In this document: piece by piece, positions 47,236 to 57,351 of the stretch
Layout of the letters: the number at the start of each line of letters is the position of its first letter
How positions within the stretch are numbered: position 1 is the first letter of the stretch
NCBI RefSeq assembly: GCF_027571405.1
Contig: NZ_CP092970.1
Location: forward strand, 1 to 64,000
From: Methylocystis parvus OBBP
GTDB lineage: Bacteria > Pseudomonadota > Alphaproteobacteria > Rhizobiales > Beijerinckiaceae
Direction: 5' to 3'
DNA: 64,000 nt
Position numbers and translations under genes: made by a program
Notes under the pieces: generated by a model
The model's input: the letters and a program-made list of their open reading frames with translations, nothing else
Databases searched by the model: none
Told to the model about the DNA's origin: nothing

Positions 47236-47543
47236 GATGGCGCCCTCTCGCGTCAGAATATCCCGGCAGGCAAACGTCCCTTGAGGAAACTTTGTTCCCG
47301 CTCATCGCGAATAGAGGAAATCCCTGTTGCGGCTCAAGTCACAACTCTCTCACAGAAATGAATTAACTCGATTCACCCTAAGCTGCCGGATTCAGGCAAG
47401 ATCTAGAGCTTCTCTTCACAACTTCGCCGGCGCTCGCCTTGAGCCAACAAATCCGAGCAATAGTTTTGAATTGCGGCGCAAACTGTTCCGACTTTGATAT
47501 GAGGTCGAGCAACAGGTTCGTAAGTCAGGGAGAACCCTAGCTC
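47236..47543. promoter_or_regulatory. Divergent promoter region of the two hydrogenase operons
   Basis: A 308-bp intergenic space between hhyS (leftward) and hypF (rightward). It is more A+T-rich than the genes and must hold both promoters. I saw no convincing sigma-54 -24/-12 box or palindromic operator by eye. Confidence 0.55.
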
Positions 47544-49904
47544 GTGTTTGCTGAAAAAAGACCAACAGAAACGGTCGAGATCCGCGTTCGTGGATGTGTG
47601 CAAGGCGTTGGGTTCAGGCCGACTGTATGGCGAATAGCGCGGCGATTGGGATTAGCGGGCGAAGTCTATAACGACTCGGAGGGGGTCGTGGTAATTGTTG
47701 GCGGAGCGAGCAACGACATAGCGGACTTCATAACGCGCTTGCGCTGCGAAGCGCCGCCGCTCAGCCGGATCGACACGATCGAAACCCGCCCTTTCACGGG
47801 CGAGACGACCCAAGGGTTTCGAATTGCGGATAGCCTTCGTGGCGGCGCAGACACGCAGATCGCGCCGGACGCGGCAATCTGCGCAGCCTGTGCCGATGAG
47901 GTCGTCGATCCCTCCTCGCGGCGCTACCGCTACGCCTTCACCAATTGCACGCATTGCGGGCCGCGCCTAACCATCGTCCACGGCGTACCTTACGACCGCA
48001 CGATGACGACCATGGCGCCTTTCGCGATGTGCGAAGAATGCGCGCGGGAATACGCGGATCCTGGCGATCGTCGCTTCCATGCTCAGCCAATCGCATGCCC
48101 GGTGTGCGGACCGCGGCTGTCTCTTGCCACGCTGGAGAACGGCTCGTTCGATTTGGTTGGCGCACAGGATGCGCTTGCGGCCGCCGCGCGGCTGATCGGC
48201 GCGGGCGAGATCTTAGCAATAAAAGGGCTTGGCGGGTATCAGCTTGCCTGTGACGCGACCAATGAGACGGCTGTGAATCACCTTCGCCACCGTAAGCGTC
48301 GGGACGCAAAGCCTTTTGCCTTGATGGCCGAGGATCTGGCCATGGTTCGCAACTATTGCCGCCTCAGCGAGGAAGAGGCGGAGCTTCTTTCGAGTCCGTC
48401 CGCGCCGATCGTCTTACTCGAAGTCAAGGGCCCTCTCCGTCTACCGCGCGCTGTCGCGCCGGGATTGAATACGCTCGGCTTTATGCTGCCGACGACGCCA
48501 TTGCATTTGCTACTGGTGCGAGCGGTCAGTAGGCCGGTGATTATGACGAGTGGCAATTGGTCGGACGAGCCGCAGGTTATCGACGATGCAGAGGTGCCGA
48601 GACGGCTTGGAGCGATCGCCAGCCATGTGCTGACGCACAATCGGCGAATCGCGACTCGTGTCGATGACTCGTTGGTTCGGGTCATGGACGAGGCGCCGCG
48701 CGTACTTCGTCGCGCCCGCGGCTCTGCGCCGACGCCGATCCGCATGCCGTCGGGATTCCGGCAGGCGCCGCCTGTGCTGGCCTTTGGCGGACACCTTAAG
48801 GCGACATTCTGTCTGCTCAAGAAGGGTGAGGCAATCCTCTCGCAGCATCAGGGCGATCTCGAAGATGCGGCGACCCTCGACGACTATCAAAGAAATCAGA
48901 AGCTCTTCGCCAAGCTGTTCGAGCATTCGCCGGAAGCGCTGGTCGTCGACCGGCATCCCCAATACGCGACCTCGAGGCTTGCGAGAACCTATAGCGGCGC
49001 GAATCTGCCGCTCATAGAAGCGCAGCATCATCATGCGCATGTGGCAGCCTGCCTTGCGGAGAATGGTTACCCGCTCGATGCGTCGCCGGTGCTCGGGATC
49101 GTGCTCGACGGCGTTGGCCTGGGAGATGACGGGGGCATCTGGGGCGGCGAGTTTCTCCTTGCCGATTATCGCGACTATCGGCGGCTTGGTTCGCTCAAAC
49201 CGGCGCCGATGCTCGGCGGCGAACAAGCGGCCCGCGAGCCATGGCGCAATCTTTATGCGCAGATTGCGATGGCGATGGGCTGGCGCGCGTTTGCGGCCGA
49301 CTATCGCGAACTCGAAGTCTATAACTTCCTTGACGCCAAACCGCGCGAGACGCTCGACGCGATGATGAACCGTGGCATTAATGCGCCGCTCGCCTCCTCA
49401 TGTGGCCGGCTGTTTGACGCGTTTGCTGCATTGCTCGGCTTGTGCCGCGATCGGCAAGCCTATGAAGGGCAGGCAGGCGCGCTGGTCGAGGCCGCCGCGA
49501 GCGGCGGCCCCGTGCGCGAAGCCGGGCCCGGCTATGCCTTTAAGATCGTCTCCTCAGCGACGGGGCTTGCCCAGATCGAGCCAGCGCCGATGTGGCGCGC
49601 TGCGCTTCAGGATTGTTGCAGCGGCGTTTTGCCAGGCCTGATGGCGGCTCGCTTCCATAAAGGTCTGGCTGAAGCGGTGGCGGAACTGGCGGCGCGGCTG
49701 CGGGAAAGCCACGCGAGACTCTTCGACACGGTCGCGCTTTCCGGCGGCTGCTTTCAAAACCGCATTTTGTTTGAAGAAATAGCGCGTCGGCTTCGCGGGG
49801 CTGGTTTCGCCGTCTTGTCGCACGCTCAAGTTCCGACGAACGACGGCGGCCTCTCGCTCGGCCAGGCCGCGATCGGCGGGGCGCTGCTTATTCGGCAAGG
49901 TTGA
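47544..49904 (+). CDS. hypF: HypF, carbamoyltransferase for hydrogenase cyanide ligand
   Basis: A 786-aa maturase with the usual order: acylphosphatase (VRGCVQGVGFRPTVWRIARR), two zinc fingers (CAACADEV...CTHCGPR, CEECAREY...CPVCGPR), a YrdC domain (IKGLGGYQLACDATNETAVN) and a Kae1-like carbamoyltransferase domain with the AQHHHAHVAACLAE metal motif. It transfers carbamoyl to HypE. The GTG start at 47544 follows AGGGAG. First gene of the rightward operon. Confidence 0.96.
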   Translation: MFAEKRPTETVEIRVRGCVQGVGFRPTVWRIARRLGLAGEVYNDSEGVVVIVGGASNDIADFITRLRCEAPPLSRIDTIETRPFTGETTQGFRIADSLRGGADTQIAPDAAICAACADEVVDPSSRRYRYAFTNCTHCGPRLTIVHGVPYDRTMTTMAPFAMCEECAREYADPGDRRFHAQPIACPVCGPRLSLATLENGSFDLVGAQDALAAAARLIGAGEILAIKGLGGYQLACDATNETAVNHLRHRKRRDAKPFALMAEDLAMVRNYCRLSEEEAELLSSPSAPIVLLEVKGPLRLPRAVAPGLNTLGFMLPTTPLHLLLVRAVSRPVIMTSGNWSDEPQVIDDAEVPRRLGAIASHVLTHNRRIATRVDDSLVRVMDEAPRVLRRARGSAPTPIRMPSGFRQAPPVLAFGGHLKATFCLLKKGEAILSQHQGDLEDAATLDDYQRNQKLFAKLFEHSPEALVVDRHPQYATSRLARTYSGANLPLIEAQHHHAHVAACLAENGYPLDASPVLGIVLDGVGLGDDGGIWGGEFLLADYRDYRRLGSLKPAPMLGGEQAAREPWRNLYAQIAMAMGWRAFAADYRELEVYNFLDAKPRETLDAMMNRGINAPLASSCGRLFDAFAALLGLCRDRQAYEGQAGALVEAAASGGPVREAGPGYAFKIVSSATGLAQIEPAPMWRAALQDCCSGVLPGLMAARFHKGLAEAVAELAARLRESHARLFDTVALSGGCFQNRILFEEIARRLRGAGFAVLSHAQVPTNDGGLSLGQAAIGGALLIRQG

Positions 49905-49915
49905 GGAGAGGCGGC

Positions 49916-50605
49916 ATGTCCAGCCAAAGCAATCTCAAGGACCTTTATCCGTTCCTCTACGGCGAGGCGCAGCCGGAGGCGTTGGACGCCGCCCTGCTTG
50001 CCGCCGTGGCTGAAAAGGCCCGAGAGTCGCGCGAGACCAACGCCAGGACTTTCGGGGACCAAGCCGGCGATCTCGTCGCCGCCGCGAAAAGCCTCGCCGA
50101 CGTCTACCGTCACGGAGGCCGGCTATTCACCATGGGCAACGGCGGTTCGAGCTGCGACGCCGCGCATATCGCAGTGGAATTCCTGCATCCCGTCACCGCC
50201 GGGCGTCCCGCGCTCGCGGCGACCAATCTTGTCGCCGATCTCGCCATGCTTTCCGCGGTTGGCAACGACCTCGGCTTCGAACATGTCTTTTTGCGTCAAC
50301 TTATCGCGCAGGGCAGCGCCGGCGATGCCGTGATCGGCGTATCGACGAGCGGCAACGCGGCGAATCTCCTCGCGGCCTTCGCCAAGGCGAAAGAACTGCG
50401 CATGGTCACGGTCGGCCTCGCCGGCGGCGATGGCGGCAAGATGAAATCGAGCGGTCTCGTCGATCATTGCCTGGTGGTGCCGTCATCTTCCATCCATCGC
50501 ATTCAGGAGTGCCACGTGGCGAGCTACCATATTCTTTGGGATCTGGTTCACACTCTGCTCGCTGACGATCGCGGCTCCGCGACGACAAAGGGAGCCTCGG
50601 CATGA
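49916..50605 (+). CDS. SIS-domain sugar isomerase-like protein in the hyp operon
   Basis: A 229-aa GmhA/phosphoheptose isomerase-type SIS protein: GRLFTMGNGGSSCDAAHIAVEFLHP, VSTSGNAANLLAAFAKAKE, and IQECHVASYHILWDLVH. SIS proteins of this type sit between hypF and hypD in several group 1h loci, so they probably act in maturation or in a linked sugar-phosphate step rather than LPS. ATG 49916 is preferred; it overlaps hypD by 4 bp at the end. Confidence 0.88.
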   Translation: MSSQSNLKDLYPFLYGEAQPEALDAALLAAVAEKARESRETNARTFGDQAGDLVAAAKSLADVYRHGGRLFTMGNGGSSCDAAHIAVEFLHPVTAGRPALAATNLVADLAMLSAVGNDLGFEHVFLRQLIAQGSAGDAVIGVSTSGNAANLLAAFAKAKELRMVTVGLAGGDGGKMKSSGLVDHCLVVPSSSIHRIQECHVASYHILWDLVHTLLADDRGSATTKGASA

Positions 50606-51729
50606 AATATGTCGAAGAGTTTCGCGATAGCGCCAAGGCGCGCGCGCTCGTCAAGGAAATCGAGCGTCTCGTCGCCGTTATCGGGCCAAATGGCCGGCCG
50701 ATCCACATTATGGAGGTTTGCGGCGGGCATACGCATTCAATATTCCGCTATGGCCTCGAGGGCATGCTGCCGAAAAGCATAGAACTGGTGCATGGCCCAG
50801 GCTGTCCCGTCTGCGTCCTGCCAATGGGACGCGTTGACGATTGCGTAAGTATCGCGCAAGACGAAGGCGTGATCTTCACCACTTTTGGCGACGCGATGCG
50901 TGTGCCTGGCTCGACGAAGAGCCTGTTGCAAGCGAAGGCCGACGGCGCCGATGTCCGCATGGTCTATTCGCCGCTAGACGCGCTGGCCGTCGCGCGCAAA
51001 AACCCTGATCGACAGGTCGTCTTCTTTGGCCTTGGCTTTGAGACGACCATGCCGTCGACCGCGCTCACGATCTTGCAGGCGGAGCGTGAAGGCGTGGAAA
51101 ACTTCAGCGTCTTTTGCAATCATATTACGATCGTGCCGACCATCAAGGCGATCCTCGACAGTCCGGATCTCAGAATCGACGGATTTCTTGGTCCGGGACA
51201 CGTGTCGATGGTTATTGGCACGGCTCCGTACGCATTCATCTCCAGTTTTTACAAGAAGCCGATGGTAGTCGCTGGGTTTGAGCCGCTCGATATCCTGCAG
51301 TCGATCTGGATGCTGCTGAAACAGATCGCTGAGGGTCGTTGCGAGATCGAGAATCAATATGCGCGCATCGTCCCAGATCAGGGCAATGATGCAGCGTTGA
51401 ACGCCGTGAATCGCGTATACGAACTGCGCGAATTCTTCGAGTGGCGCGGTCTCGGTTCTATCGATCGTTCCGGCGTCAGGCTGCGAAAGGAATATGCGCG
51501 TTTCGACGCGGAGCGAAAATTCGACCTCCCGAATGTTCGGATCGCCGATCCAAAATCTTGCCAGTGCGGTGAGGTGTTGAAAGGCGTCATCAAGCCATGG
51601 CAATGCAAGGTCTTTGGCTCTGCCTGCACGCCCGAGACGCCGCTCGGGGCGCTGATGGTGTCATCCGAGGGCGCTTGCGCCGCCTATTACCAATATGGCG
51701 GCCTTAAGCAATCGCAGGCAGCAGAATGA
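50602..51729 (+). CDS. hypD: HypD, iron-sulfur scaffold for Fe(CN)2CO assembly
   Basis: A 375-aa maturase. CGGHTHSIFRYGLEG and GPGCPVCVLP hold the conserved Cys and His, and the C-terminal Cys cluster (CQCGEV...WQCKVFGSACTP) binds [4Fe-4S]. With HypC it builds the iron centre. Both ends overlap neighbours (4 bp with the SIS gene and with hypE). Confidence 0.96.
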   Translation: MKYVEEFRDSAKARALVKEIERLVAVIGPNGRPIHIMEVCGGHTHSIFRYGLEGMLPKSIELVHGPGCPVCVLPMGRVDDCVSIAQDEGVIFTTFGDAMRVPGSTKSLLQAKADGADVRMVYSPLDALAVARKNPDRQVVFFGLGFETTMPSTALTILQAEREGVENFSVFCNHITIVPTIKAILDSPDLRIDGFLGPGHVSMVIGTAPYAFISSFYKKPMVVAGFEPLDILQSIWMLLKQIAEGRCEIENQYARIVPDQGNDAALNAVNRVYELREFFEWRGLGSIDRSGVRLRKEYARFDAERKFDLPNVRIADPKSCQCGEVLKGVIKPWQCKVFGSACTPETPLGALMVSSEGACAAYYQYGGLKQSQAAE

Positions 51730-52796
51730 ATTCGCTCCCCCCCATGGTGAAGCCAGCTCGCGCGCTCGGCAAGCTCTTTGTGCGCAGCGTGACGCTCGCG
51801 CATGGTGGCGGCGGCAAGGCGATGAAAGATTTAATCGACGACGTTTTCATTCGCGCTTTCGACGGCAGAGGCCTCCCGCTAGAAGACCAGGCGCGGATCG
51901 AACTCGCTGACATTGCCGCGCGCGGTGATCGGCTCGCATTCACGACCGACAGCTTCGTCGTCGACCCGCTGGTGTTTCCGGGTGGCGACATCGGCAAGCT
52001 TGCCGTGTGCGGCACGGTTAACGATCTTGCAGTTGGCGGCGCTAGGCCCCTCTACCTTTCTTGCGCGGCGATCATTGAAGAAGGCCTAGCAATCGACGAG
52101 CTTCGAGAGATTGCCAATTCGATGAGCGCGACGGCGCGCGAAGCGGGCGTGAAAATCATCACGGGCGACACGAAGGTCGTTCAACGCGGATGTTGCGACA
52201 AGCTTTTCCTCACGACGACTGGCGTCGGCGTCATCCATGCCGGCACACGCCTTGGCGTCGATCGAGCGCAAGCCGGCGACGTCGTCCTGGTCAACGGCAT
52301 GCTCGGCGACCATGGCGCCGCCATCCTTTGCGCGCGCGGCGACATGATGCTAGAGGCGCCGATCGTCAGCGACTGTGCGTGTCTACACGGTCTCATCGAA
52401 GCGCTTCTCGACGCGGCTCCGGGTATTCGCTTCATCCGCGACGCGACGCGCGGCGGCGCCGCCACCGTGTTGAACGAAATCGCCGAAGCATCTGGCGTCG
52501 CGATCGAGATTGATGAGGACGCGACTCCCATTCGAGCGGAGGTCAAGGCGTTTTGCGAGATTCTGGGTCTTGATCCGCTTTATCTCGCCAATGAGGGCAA
52601 ACTCATCGTCGTCGCGCCGGCAGCGCAGGCTGATGACGCCGTGGCGGCGATGCGCGCGCACGCACTTGGGCGCTCGGCCTGTCGCATTGGCCAAGTCACC
52701 GGGGACGACGGTGGACGTGTGACGATGCGCACGACCCTCGGGGGACGCCGGATCGTCGATATGCTTGTTGGCGAACAATTTCCTCGCATCTGTTGA
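51726..52796 (+). CDS. hypE: HypE, ATP-dependent thiocarbamate dehydratase
   Basis: A 356-aa PurM-like ATPase. LAHGGGGKAMKDLIDDVF is the N-terminal signature, GDTKVVQRGCCDK lies in the ATP-binding core, and the protein ends PRIC, with the C-terminal Cys that HypF carbamoylates and HypE dehydrates to cyanide. ATG 51726 overlaps the hypD stop. Confidence 0.96.
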   Translation: MNSLPPMVKPARALGKLFVRSVTLAHGGGGKAMKDLIDDVFIRAFDGRGLPLEDQARIELADIAARGDRLAFTTDSFVVDPLVFPGGDIGKLAVCGTVNDLAVGGARPLYLSCAAIIEEGLAIDELREIANSMSATAREAGVKIITGDTKVVQRGCCDKLFLTTTGVGVIHAGTRLGVDRAQAGDVVLVNGMLGDHGAAILCARGDMMLEAPIVSDCACLHGLIEALLDAAPGIRFIRDATRGGAATVLNEIAEASGVAIEIDEDATPIRAEVKAFCEILGLDPLYLANEGKLIVVAPAAQADDAVAAMRAHALGRSACRIGQVTGDDGGRVTMRTTLGGRRIVDMLVGEQFPRIC

Positions 52797-52822
52797 GCCA
52801 CTGGAAGGCAAGGGAGCGAACC

Positions 52823-53725
52823 ATGTGCAAAACCTGCGGCTGCGGAGACGAAGCGCAAGCGAAGATCACCAACATGCAAACGGGAAAGCAGGTGGACATC
52901 GAGGAAGAAATTCAGAAACACGCGCATGCGGGAGAACATGCTTATCATAATCACCCGCACACCCACGCTGATGGGACCACACATGGACATAGTCACGAAG
53001 CTGACGACCACTATCACGGCGGCGCGGTGCAGGGTCAAATCTTGTCATTGCAGCAGCGCCTGCTGGCTAAGAACGACGCCATAGCCGCGCAAAATCGAGC
53101 CTGGCTTCAGGGACGCGAAATTCTAGCCTTAAACATCATGAGTTCGCCTGGCGCAGGAAAGACGACGCTGCTTGAGCGCACCATCGCCAAACTGAAGGAT
53201 GACGTGCCCCTTTTTGTGATTGAGGGTGATCAAGCGACTTCCGTTGACGGAGAGCGCATCCGTGCGGCGGGGGCGTCGACCATCCAGGTGAACACCGGCG
53301 CCGGCTGTCATCTCGAAGCTGACATGATTGCGCGCGGACTGATGGAGCTTCGTCCTCCCACAGGTTCGATCGTGATGATCGAAAATGTCGGCAATCTTGT
53401 TTGTCCGGCGCTCTTCGATCTCGGCGAAAGTTGCAAAATCGTGATGCTCTCCGTGACAGAGGGAGAAGATAAGCCGCTTAAATACCCGCATATGTTTCAG
53501 GCCGCGCGTCTCATGATCATCAACAAGATCGATCTCGCGCCCTATGTGGAGTTTGACAGGGGGCGTTGCCTCGCTAATGCCCATCGCGTCAATCCACACA
53601 TTGAAGTCGTCGAACTATCGTCGAAAACGGGCGAAGGAATTCTCGCATGGCGCGCGTGGCTATTGCAGGAACTCGCACGGATGAGCGACGTGAAGTGGTG
53701 TTTGGACAAGGGGATCGGGCCGTAA
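52823..53725 (+). CDS. hypB: HypB, nickel-inserting GTPase with His-rich storage region
   Basis: A 300-aa G3E GTPase that inserts Ni. The N-terminal CKTCGCGD (high-affinity Ni) is followed by a His-rich stretch (HAHAGEHAYHNHPHTHADG) for Ni storage. The G domain includes NIMSSPGAGKTTLLERT (P-loop), IVMIENVGNLVCPA and MIINKIDLAPY. ATG 52823 (MCKTCG) is chosen over 52793. Last gene of the rightward operon. Confidence 0.96.
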   Translation: MCKTCGCGDEAQAKITNMQTGKQVDIEEEIQKHAHAGEHAYHNHPHTHADGTTHGHSHEADDHYHGGAVQGQILSLQQRLLAKNDAIAAQNRAWLQGREILALNIMSSPGAGKTTLLERTIAKLKDDVPLFVIEGDQATSVDGERIRAAGASTIQVNTGAGCHLEADMIARGLMELRPPTGSIVMIENVGNLVCPALFDLGESCKIVMLSVTEGEDKPLKYPHMFQAARLMIINKIDLAPYVEFDRGRCLANAHRVNPHIEVVELSSKTGEGILAWRAWLLQELARMSDVKWCLDKGIGP

Positions 53726-53850
53726 AGTATGATCGAACTGCGCTTGGCGCCCAGAACGCGGTGTACCCGAAAGACGTCTCGCGGCGGCTCTGAAGGCGCG
53801 GAAATTCGACAACGGTTTTCTATGACGCAAGAGGCGAGCGGTGGGTATTC

Positions 53851-54553
53851 GTGAACGCTCTCGTGAACATCGGCGATTCAATCTGGATTGGCGAAGGCGA
53901 CATCGTCAACTTCTTCGGCTTCCCCTACCCGACGCGAATGCTCATCGTGCGGCTTGTCGGCAATAAGCTCTGGGTGTGGTCGCCGGTAAAGCTGACCCCC
54001 GCGCGACGCGCTCATGTGACGGCGCTGGGGGACGTCGCGCATCTCGTGAGCCCCAACAGGCTTCACCATCTTTATCTCAAAGAATGGAAGATCGCCTTTC
54101 CTGCCGCTAAGCTTTTGGGGGCCTTCATCGACGATCAAGCGCCACCAGGACCTTGTCTTCGAAACGCCGCTTGAGGACGCGCCACCGCCGCAGTGGGGCG
54201 GGGAAATTGATCAGGCCTGGTTTCACGGATCGATCGCGATGGACGAAATCGTATTTCTTCATCGTCCATTGCGCACCGCGATCTTCGCCGATCTCATTGA
54301 GGCGTTGACCGACGATTTTCTTGATGCGCATTGGCCCTGGTGGTTGCGTCTCTTGGCGCGGCTTGACGGCATTACATCCGGAAACCCCGGCGCCCCGCGC
54401 GGATGGCGGATAACCTTCGTTAATCGCGGCGCTGCGAGATCTGCGCGCGATAAAGTGCTCTCCTGGGATTTTGAACAAGCAGTCGTCGCGCATGGTGATT
54501 GGCCGCGCGTTCATGCGAGGGATTCAGTACGCCGGGCATTAGCGTGGGTTTGA
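53851..54553 (+). pseudogene. DUF4336 family protein, frameshifted
   Basis: The N-terminal part (IGDSIWIGEGDIVNFFGFPY, PTRMLIVRLVGNKLWVWSPV) is the DUF4336 start. The frame is lost near 54110-54125, in a GGGGG run, and continues in the next frame (KRHQDLVFETPLEDAPPP, then FLHRPLRTAIFADLIEALTD) to 54553. A one-base insertion explains it. The total length of 234 codons matches the family. The start is GTG at 53851. Confidence 0.8.
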
Positions 54554-54565
54554 TCGGATTCGCGC

Positions 54566-55844
54566 TTGACCATATGTTTAGCGATCGGGACCGGCTCCTC
54601 GGTCGGGCGAGAGGGTCCGATCATCCTGATTGGAGCCTCGGTGGGCTCTATGATCGCACGGGCATTGAGATTATCCGCGTCTCAAAAGATTACTTTACTC
54701 TCGGCCGGCGCCGGCGCTGGCATCGCTGCGACTTTCAATACGCCGCTTGGCGGGGTCCTCTTCGCGGTCGAAATTCTTTTGCCAGAATTCTCGCACAGTA
54801 CCTTTCTCCCCGTCCTCCTTGCGACCGGCTCCGCCACCTACGTCGGGCGCAGGCTTTTGGGCGCCGCCTCAGTCTTTTCTTTGCCCCCGCTTGAGACCCC
54901 GCTGCTTTCGAATGCGCCTCCCTTGGACCTTTTGATGATCGCCAGCATTGGCGTCGCTTGCGGTCTGGCCGCTTGGCTCTTCATCCGGAGTCTTTCTCTT
55001 TTTGAGGAGATTTTCCGGCTTGTCCCGGGGGGCGCCTACGTTCAGATGACGGTTGGCATGGCGATCCTCGGTGCGATGATGGTCGGCTTTACGCGCTATT
55101 ATGGCGCGCCGTTGGTGAACGGAGTAGGTTATGGCGTGATACAGTCCATTCTCGCGGATGACCTGACCGCGCCAGCCTTCTCTTCGTCTTGTTCGCGGCT
55201 AAATTGCTTGCTACGTCGGTAAGCCTCGGTGCGGGGACGTCGGGCGGCGTTTTCTCGCCGCTCTTGTTCACCGGCGCTTGTCTAGGCTCCTGGCTCGGCG
55301 CGGGTGTGCATCTTATTGAAGCGCATTCTAGCCTTTCGCGCGTTTCCTGCGCCTAATAGGCATGGCCACGATTGTCGGGGCGGGGACCGGCGGGGTTATA
55401 ACAGCGATTGTCATGATCTTCGAAATGACGCGGGATTATTCGGTGATCCTGCCGATGGTCGTCGCCGTCGGAATCGGATCCGGGGTCCGCCGCGCGCTCC
55501 TCCAGGAGACCATTTTCACGATAAGATTGCGTCGCCACGGTCGTCGCATTCCCGAGGGCCGGCACGCCAATCTCTTTCTGATTCAACAAGCCGATTCGGT
55601 TATGACCGAGTCATTTGTCATGGTCGAAAGCGGGGCGTCTTTGACGGACGGTAGAGATCTCAAAGGACTTGATGGCCCCCATTGTGGTAGTTCACGAAAA
55701 CACAATAACGGGCGTCGTGGCGCCGGTCTCTGGCGTATGGGTCTCCGCTCTGCAAACGCCAAGGTCGACTATGGAGGAAATCCAAGCAAAATACTATGTG
55801 CTAGCCCGCGAAACGGACCTTGTGGCGAAGGTGCTCGAGCGCAT
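54566..55844 (+). pseudogene. ClC chloride-channel/antiporter pseudogene
   Basis: The ClC core is readable: GTGSSVGREGPIILIGASVG (filter and gating Glu), AAGIAATFNTPLGGVLFAVE-like text, LGAGTSGGVFSPLLFTGACL and GAGTGGVITAIVMIFEMTRD, then a CBS region. The first roughly 100 codons are missing, at least two frameshifts occur (near 55200 and 55340), and the CBS part is cut by an IS6 end at 55845. Confidence 0.85.
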
Positions 55845-56427
55845 GGCTCTGGTGCGAACGGTGTGAGCGGGACATAATCCCTGCATGGGGGCAAAGGACG
55901 TTGGGGCAATGGGCGATGCTGAGCGTGGACGATCTTTTTAAAGGACGCCATTTCGATCGCGAAATCATCATTCTCTGCGTGCGCTGGTACCTGCGGTACA
56001 AGCTTAGCTTCCGAGATCTCGTGGAAATGATGGCGGAGCGCGGCTTGTCCCTGGCCCATACGACCGTCATGCGCTGGGTTCAGCGCTACGTCCCGGAATG
56101 CGAAAAGCGGTGGAACCGTTTCGCGCGCCAAGCTGGCGGATCGTGGCGTGTCGACGAAACCTACGTCAAGATCAAGGGTCGCTGGGTCTATCTCTACCGC
56201 GCCGTCGACAAGGCGGGAAAACCGGTGGACTTTTTGCTGCGCGCGAAGCGAGATGTCGCCGCCGCCAAGGCGTTTTTGCGTCGTGCTTTCGCGAGCCACG
56301 GACGGCTGCCGCGCAAGATCACGCTCGACGGATATCAGGCGTCACATCGTGCGGCGCGCGAACTTCTCGCACAGCATCGAGATGGTGCGCGGACTAGAAT
56401 TCGATCCTCGAAATACCTGAATAATCT
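55845..56427 (+). mobile_element. IS6-family element, copy 1, 3'-truncated
   Basis: The left end GGCTCTGGTGCGAAC starts at 55845. Its transposase (from ATG 55916) is intact through KITLDGYQASHRAARELL and SSKYLNN but lacks the catalytic Glu segment (IEQDHRSIK) present in copy 2. Inactive. Confidence 0.85.
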
Positions 56428-56513
56428 GGCTCTGGTGCAAACTGTAGAGACGGCGATGCGATGTAGGATTCGTCATAGCGCTGGGATCAGGCAGCGAGCA
56501 CCGCGTTCCAGAT
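56428..56513 (-). mobile_element. Inverted right end of a third related IS6 copy
   Basis: The sequence at 56486-56513 is the reverse complement of the transposase 3' end of copy 2 (GATCAGGCAGCGAGCACCGC block), and its outer end GGCTCTGGTGCAAAC (56428-56442) is a terminal repeat. It sits head to head with copy 2 without spacer. Confidence 0.7.
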
Positions 56514-57351
56514 GGTTCTGGCGCGAACGGCGTGAGCGGGACATAATCCCTGCATGGTGGCAAAGGACGTTGGGGCAATGGGCGATGCCGAGCGTGGACG
56601 ATCTTTTCAAAGGACGCCATTTCGACCGCGAAATCATAGTTCTCTGCGTGCGCTGGTATCTGCGATACAAGCTCAGCTTCCGAGATCTCGTGGAAATGAT
56701 GGCGGAGCGCGGCTTGTCCCTGGCCCACACGACCATCATGCGCTGGGTTCAGCGCTACGTTCCGGAGTTCGAAAAGCGGTGGAACCGTTTCGCGCGCCAA
56801 GTCGGCGGATCGTGGCGCGTCGATGAGACCTACGTCAAGATCAAGGGACGCTGGGTCTATCTCTACCGCGCCGTCGACAAGGCGGGGAAAACGGTGGATT
56901 TTTTGCTGCGCGCCAAGCGAGACGTCGCCGCCGCCAAAGCGTTTTTCCGTCGTGCGTTCGCGCGCCACGGACGGCCGCCGGGCAAAATCACGCTCGACGG
57001 ATATCAGGCGTCACATCGGGCGGCGCGCGAACTTCTCACACAGCATCGAGCCGGCGGCGTACGGACTCGAATTCGATCTTCGAAATACCTGAATAATCTC
57101 ATTGAACAGGACCACCGATCCATCAAGCTTCGTTTGGGGCCTATGCTCGGGTTCAAGCGATTCCGACATGCGGCGATCACGATCGCCGGCGTCGAACTCA
57201 TGCATCGCATCAGGAAGGGTCAATTCGCACTGAGCAAATTTAGAGCCGTGGGGACAACCGCGCCCGAAATCTGGAGTGCGGTGCTCGCTGCCTGATCGTA
57301 ACGAAATGCCAGCCACATCGCGTCGCTATCCGCAAAGATTGCACCACAACC
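56514..57351 (+). mobile_element. IS6-family element, copy 2, complete
   Basis: The left end GGTTCTGGCGCGAAC begins at 56514 and a diverged right repeat GATTGCACCACAACC ends at 57351 (11 of 15 match). It encloses a full transposase and cuts the IS110 gene on its right. No flanking 8-bp duplication is visible. Confidence 0.8.
56585..57295 (+). CDS. IS6-family transposase (copy 2)
   Basis: A 236-aa DDE transposase: HTH (FRDLVEMMAERGLSLAHTTI), Asp in WRVDETYVKI, Asp in KITLDGYQAS, Glu in LIEQDHRSIKLR, with the GFKRFRHAAITIAGVELMHR tail. The reading frame is fused in frame with copy 1 upstream (open from 55820), but ATG 56585 is the natural start. Confidence 0.9.
   Translation: MPSVDDLFKGRHFDREIIVLCVRWYLRYKLSFRDLVEMMAERGLSLAHTTIMRWVQRYVPEFEKRWNRFARQVGGSWRVDETYVKIKGRWVYLYRAVDKAGKTVDFLLRAKRDVAAAKAFFRRAFARHGRPPGKITLDGYQASHRAARELLTQHRAGGVRTRIRSSKYLNNLIEQDHRSIKLRLGPMLGFKRFRHAAITIAGVELMHRIRKGQFALSKFRAVGTTAPEIWSAVLAA

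Noticed and set aside
47236..47543. Sigma-54 promoter for the hydrogenase operons
   Set aside because: No TGGC/TTGC pair with correct spacing found by eye in the intergenic region.
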